Assembly: GCA_034769895.1 (NCBI GenBank)
Contig: JAWRYS010000690.1
Coordinates: forward strand, 62,001 to 126,000
From: Magicicada septendecula
Taxonomy: Eukaryota; Arthropoda; Insecta; Hemiptera; Cicadidae
Length of the DNA stretch: 64,000 nucleotides
Direction: 5' to 3'
Shown here: positions 60,628-64,000 of the stretch, piece after piece
How positions within the stretch are numbered: position 1 is the stretch's first letter
Layout of the letters: every line of letters begins with the position of its first letter
The notes under the pieces: model-generated
Database searches by the model: none
What the model saw: only the letters and a program-made list of their open reading frames with translations
Told to the model about the DNA's origin: nothing
Translations under genes and position numbers: made by a program

Positions 60628-61558
60628 TTTCTTTGTTTGTGCTTGAAATTTACTTGTGTAATCATATTTTATTTCTTTATATGGTCCTTTTTGTATAAAT
60701 TGTTCTGCTTTTATATATAATCTCTTTTGTTCATTACCACTGCTGTATTACCTTTATCGGCTTTTATAACTATCAAATTGTTCTCCGTGATTTTCTTTTT
60801 TAATTCTCTTATATTTCTTTTTACTTGTGTTTCGTTTTTTTTCTTACATTTTTGTTTTTCTTACATATTTTTTCTACTATTTCTTTTACTTCACTTCTTA
60901 ATTGTTTTTTTGTTTCTTCATTTTTTATTTTTTCGATTATTTCTTCACATTCTATTATTGTATTTTCTTTATCTATGTTTGTTTTTGTTGCATATTTTAA
61001 ACTTTTCCCTAATAATTTATGTTCATTTTCTGTAAACTTTGTTTCTGTTAAATTTAATACTTTTTCAGCAAATTTTATTTCTTTATCTTTTTCTTTATTT
61101 TTATTTCTTGTTCCTTCTATTAATTCCTTGAGTTTCTTATTTAATCTCTCTTCCATTTTTCTTATTTTCTTTTCTATGTATTTTTCACCAAACTCTTTTC
61201 TCATTTCTTCTATTTCTATATAATTGTAACTTGTATATAATTTTTGATGTAATTGATACATTTCTTTGTTATATTTATTTATTTTACTGTATAAGTTCTT
61301 AATTTCAAGTTTTATCCATATTTTTTCCGCCATGTTTTTCACTTTGTTTGCTACTTTGCTTTTGTTATTAATTTTAATTTTTGCGTATTTTGGAGTTATT
61401 TTATTAATTAAACACTGTTTATTAAACCAAATTTTCCCTAGCGTTTTTTTCAATTTTGCTTTAATTTTTAAATACTTAAAAAATTCCCTTACATTTTTAT
61501 ATTTATCTGCTTGCAATTCGCATATTTCATTCTTCGTATTGTTTAAATTAGCAGCCAT
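59119..61558 (-). pseudogene. PLE RT-endonuclease pseudogene, unit 22
   Basis: The N-terminal frame 61558-60821 (245 codons) passes the seven-T tract near codon 218 and breaks at codon 241. The codon-283 stop is at 60711-60713. After that stop nothing interrupts the frame through RT and endonuclease. At the RT/EN junction the T run has eight bases where the otherwise similar units 14, 15 and 23 have nine, which offsets the loss of the 11-bp repeat. It resembles unit 18, but has KFAEK. Confidence 0.88.
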
Positions 61559-61904
61559 CCTTACTATTTCTTTTATGAATTTGCTAACTGTTATAATTTT
61601 TTATTCTTCGACTAAGCTTTTCGTCATTACTGACATCTTCAGGTCTTAAACAACGTCTATCAACTGTACGTTGTAGGCTTTTATACTTTAGGCCCCTCCC
61701 CTTATGTCATCGCCCCTCCTATTGGTTCTAGCTGCTACCGCTCTTCACGGGAAGTTTGTCTACCTTTTTCCGTTAGGCATTTTTCTAACGTCCGTCAAAT
61801 TGTTTTAAGAATCTCCCGTTAATTTCTTCATTCTTGACTTATAATTTTTTTTGTAACCTTTTACATTTCGTCATTTTTTAGTGTGTTATTCTTATTATTT
61901 TAAT
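61559..61904 (-). promoter_or_regulatory. PLE linker after unit 22
   Basis: 346 bp. Ribozyme-like core 61610-61645, TATA box 61678-61685, CCAAT 61721-61725. Confidence 0.7.
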
Positions 61905-64000
61905 TTATTTTTGTTTATTGTTTAATATATAATAAAATATTTCTTCATTTGTAAAATCCACTTTTATATTCATTAATTTATTTTTATCTTCTTTTTTAAC
62001 TTTAAGTATTTCTAGTTCTTCTATTAATTTTCTTTTTTGCGGATTGTTTTCTATTTTGATTATTTCCATATTTTCATTGGGATTTATGAATTTATGGCCT
62101 GATTCGTTGAAATGTCTTGCATATAGTGAGTTCGTTACTCTAACCCCTTCTCCTTTTGCGTGTTCATTCATTCTAATTTTAAATTTTCTTCCAGTTTCGC
62201 CCAGATATATCTTATTACATTCCCCACATTTTAATTTGTATACGCCGCTTTTTTCTGTTAATGGAATTTCTTCTGTTTTATCATTTTTTATATATTCGAA
62301 TACATTTTTCGTTTTCTTTATTCCTATCTGTATTTCATATTTTTCGAAAAATTTTTTTTTGATATCCTATGTATGTTATTGCTCCTTTATATTTCTTTTC
62401 TTCATTTGTTTTTTCTTTTTTGTTATTTTCTATTTCTTTATTTTCCTCTATTTTCTTAACTATTCTATTAATTATTGTAGGGTTGTAATTATTATTTTTT
62501 GCTATTTGTTGTATTTTCTTTAATTCTTTTTGTTTGAGTTCTTCATTTTCTAGATAATTTATAGCTCTATAGCAAAATGAATTTAATGCTGCCATTTTAT
62601 AATTGACTGGATGATATGATTCTTGTGGAATTATTAAATCTGAGTATGTTCCTTTCCTATATATATCGAATTTGAGTTTGTTATCTTCAATTTTTATATT
62701 GATATCCAGGAAATTAATTTCTAATCCTCCAATTGCTTCTTGAAATTTTATTGTTTTTTCTATGTTATTTAGTTGTTCCGTAAATTTTTTAAATTCATTT
62801 ACTTCACCTTCCCAAACTATTAGTATGTCATCTACATACCTGATCCATTTTTTAATTCTTCTTTCTTTATCTATATCTTTTAAAATTTTGATTTCAAAGC
62901 TATTCATGAATATCTCTGCCATTAATGGTGAAAGCGGTGATCCCATTGGTAATCCATTTTCTTGTATGTAAAATTTGTTATTAAATCTGAAGTAGTTCTG
63001 GCTTAGGCATAATTCTAATCCTTCTATTATTTCGTTTTTCCATTCTACATTACTTAATTTGTTTTTCTTTATTATTTCTACTATTTTTGCTATTGGTATG
63101 TTGGTGTACATATCTTTTATTTCTAATGACATTAATTTTGTCTTATTTGTTATGGTAATTTCTTTTAATCTTTCTATTACCTTTTTACTATTTTCTATGC
63201 TGTGGATTTCTTCTTTTTCATATGCAATTTTGATTCTTTTACTTATTTCTTTTGATATTTTGTATGTTGGCGAATTTATAAATGATACTATAGGTCTTAA
63301 TGGCATTTCTTTTTTATGTAACTTAATTTGACATCTAAATTTTGGAGCTTCAGGATTATGTTCTATTTTTTGTTTCTTTTGCCATTCTGTTAAATATGTT
63401 GTCTTTTTTATCAATTTCTTTGTTTGTGCTTGAAATTTACTTGTGTAATCATATTTTATTTCTTTATATGGTCCTTTTTGTATAAATTGTTCTGCTTTTA
63501 TATATAATCTCTTTTGTTCATTACCACTGCTGTATTACCTTTATCGGCTTTTATAACTATCAAATTGTTCTCCGTGATTTTCTTTTTTAATTCTCTTATA
63601 TTTCTTTTTACTTGTGTTTCGTTTTTTTTCTTACATTTTTGTTTTTCTTACATATTTTTTCTACTATTTCTTTTACTTCACTTCTTAATTGTTTTTTTGT
63701 TTCTTCATTTTTTATTTTTTCGATTATTTCTTCACATTCTATTATTGTATTTTCTTTATCTATGTTTGTTTTTGTTGCATATTTTAAACTTTTCCCCAAT
63801 AATTTATGTTCATTTTCTGTAAACTTTGTTTCTGTTAAATTTAATACTTTTTCATCAAATTTTATTTCTTTATCTTTTTCTTTATTTTTATTTCTTGTTC
63901 CTTCTATTAATTCCTTGAGTTTCTTATTTAATCTCTCTTCCATTTTTCTTATTTTCTTTTCTATGTATTTTTCACCAAACTCTTTTCTCATTTCTTCTAT
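61905..64000 (-). pseudogene. PLE RT-endonuclease pseudogene, unit 23, cut by the right edge
   Basis: The first 118 or so codons lie beyond the window. The visible N-terminal frame runs from the edge to a stop at 63608, with a seven-T tract near codon 218 and the codon-241 loss. The codon-283 stop is at 63498-63500. The RT is open to 62335 with KIAYE and Glu in motif A; the junction is QKKIFRKI, as in units 14 and 15. KFDEK and IIEKI make it the closest relative of unit 18, five units away. Confidence 0.86.

Larger units (their letters stand above)
1..64000 (-). repeat. Head-to-tail tandem array of a Penelope-like retroelement, about 2.79 kb unit
   Basis: The same sequence recurs from edge to edge. 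The position equivalent to the stop codon lies at 554, 3341, 6115, 8905, 11694, 14484, 17275, 20064, 22854, 25644, 28431, 31220, 34003, 36792, 39582, 42373, 45157, 47957, 50744, 53534, 56319, 59119 and 61905. The spacing is 2774-2800 bp. All copies have the same orientation and differ by scattered substitutions and short indels; by eye they are about 98-99% alike. No unique sequence, target-site duplication or 5'-truncated copy interrupts the series, and both array ends lie outside the window. Tandem copies are known for PLEs, but usually as two or a few; this length is unusual. A collapsed or expanded assembly is an alternative, although the unit-specific variants argue against simple duplication of one read. 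Confidence 0.97.
42373..64000 (-). repeat. Four-unit higher-order repeat (units 16-18 and 20-22, with unit 23)
   Basis: Units 16 and 20 share a 3-bp deletion (one Ile codon in the RT), VKNS for VTNS in the endonuclease and other private bases. Units 17 and 21 share three nonsense codons, the Asp in motif A and the retained 11-bp repeat. Unit 18 shares a seven-T tract near codon 218, IIEKI for IIDKI and a private base near codon 250 with units 22 and 23. The spacing is 11,161-11,162 bp. Unit 23 is closer than unit 22 to unit 18 (it shares KFDEK), so the last copies are not a simple block repeat. Confidence 0.83.

Noticed and set aside
1-64000. CRISPR array or bacterial retron/group II intron
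   Set aside because: The repeat unit is 2.79 kb without short spacers. The RT is joined to a GIY-YIG domain with the PLE motif order, and the linker has eukaryotic promoter boxes.
1-64000. tRNA or rRNA genes
   Set aside because: No tRNA-like box A/B pair or conserved rRNA stretch is seen in the unit; the GC-rich part of the linker is the promoter patch.

Overview
The window is one uninterrupted head-to-tail array of a single retroelement. The unit is about 2.79 kb and all copies read on the minus strand. I count 24 units: a left-edge fragment (unit 0), 22 complete units (1-22), and unit 23 cut by the right edge. No unique host sequence occurs between copies. Each unit is a Penelope-like element (PLE): one long coding region with a coiled-coil, lysine-rich N-terminus, a reverse transcriptase (RT) with a YVDD box and a PMGSPLSP box, and a C-terminal GIY-YIG endonuclease (EN) with a CxxC pair. 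EN+ PLEs are eukaryotic elements, mostly animal. The very AT-rich sequence, a good Kozak context at the start codon and a TATA/CCAAT promoter also point to a metazoan nuclear genome. The species cannot be told from the sequence; an arthropod or another AT-rich invertebrate is a guess.

Unit layout on the coding (minus) strand: a linker of 345-346 bp, then a coding region of 2,428-2,454 bp. In transcription order the linker carries a hairpin, a CCAAT box, two GC-rich boxes, a TATA box, a second hairpin, a hammerhead-like core with a palindromic stem-III segment, and the ATG. A possible poly(A) signal overlaps the stop codon. The undamaged frame, read from the shared parts of many units, has 817 codons. 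Landmarks are VLNL at 167-170, DKGN 268-271, motif A at 409, motif B 463-474, YVDD 504-507, GVY 705-707, C711/C714 and YLG 718-720.

No complete copy in the window keeps the whole frame. A few recurrent lesions account for nearly all damage: a T-tract length change near codon 218, a 1-bp loss near codon 241, a 1-bp loss that makes a stop at codon 283, a 2-bp loss near codon 358, a TA insertion near codon 563, and loss of one of two 11-bp repeats at the RT/EN junction (about codon 667). The longest open stretches are the 571-codon frames of units 3 and 6 (N-terminus plus RT) and the 502-codon RT+EN frame of unit 22. The motif A catalytic Asp is Glu in every unit where it can be read except 17 and 21.

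Shared private changes show higher-order repeats. Units 3-5 recur as 6-8 (three-unit period), 10-11 as 12-13 (two-unit period) and 16-18 as 20-22 (four-unit period, with unit 23 a further unit-18-like copy). The array has therefore grown by multi-unit duplication or unequal exchange at DNA level, like a satellite, and not only by separate insertions. The linker is better preserved than the coding frame, so the array may work, if at all, as a transcribed satellite yielding ribozyme-trimmed RNA. That last point is inference.
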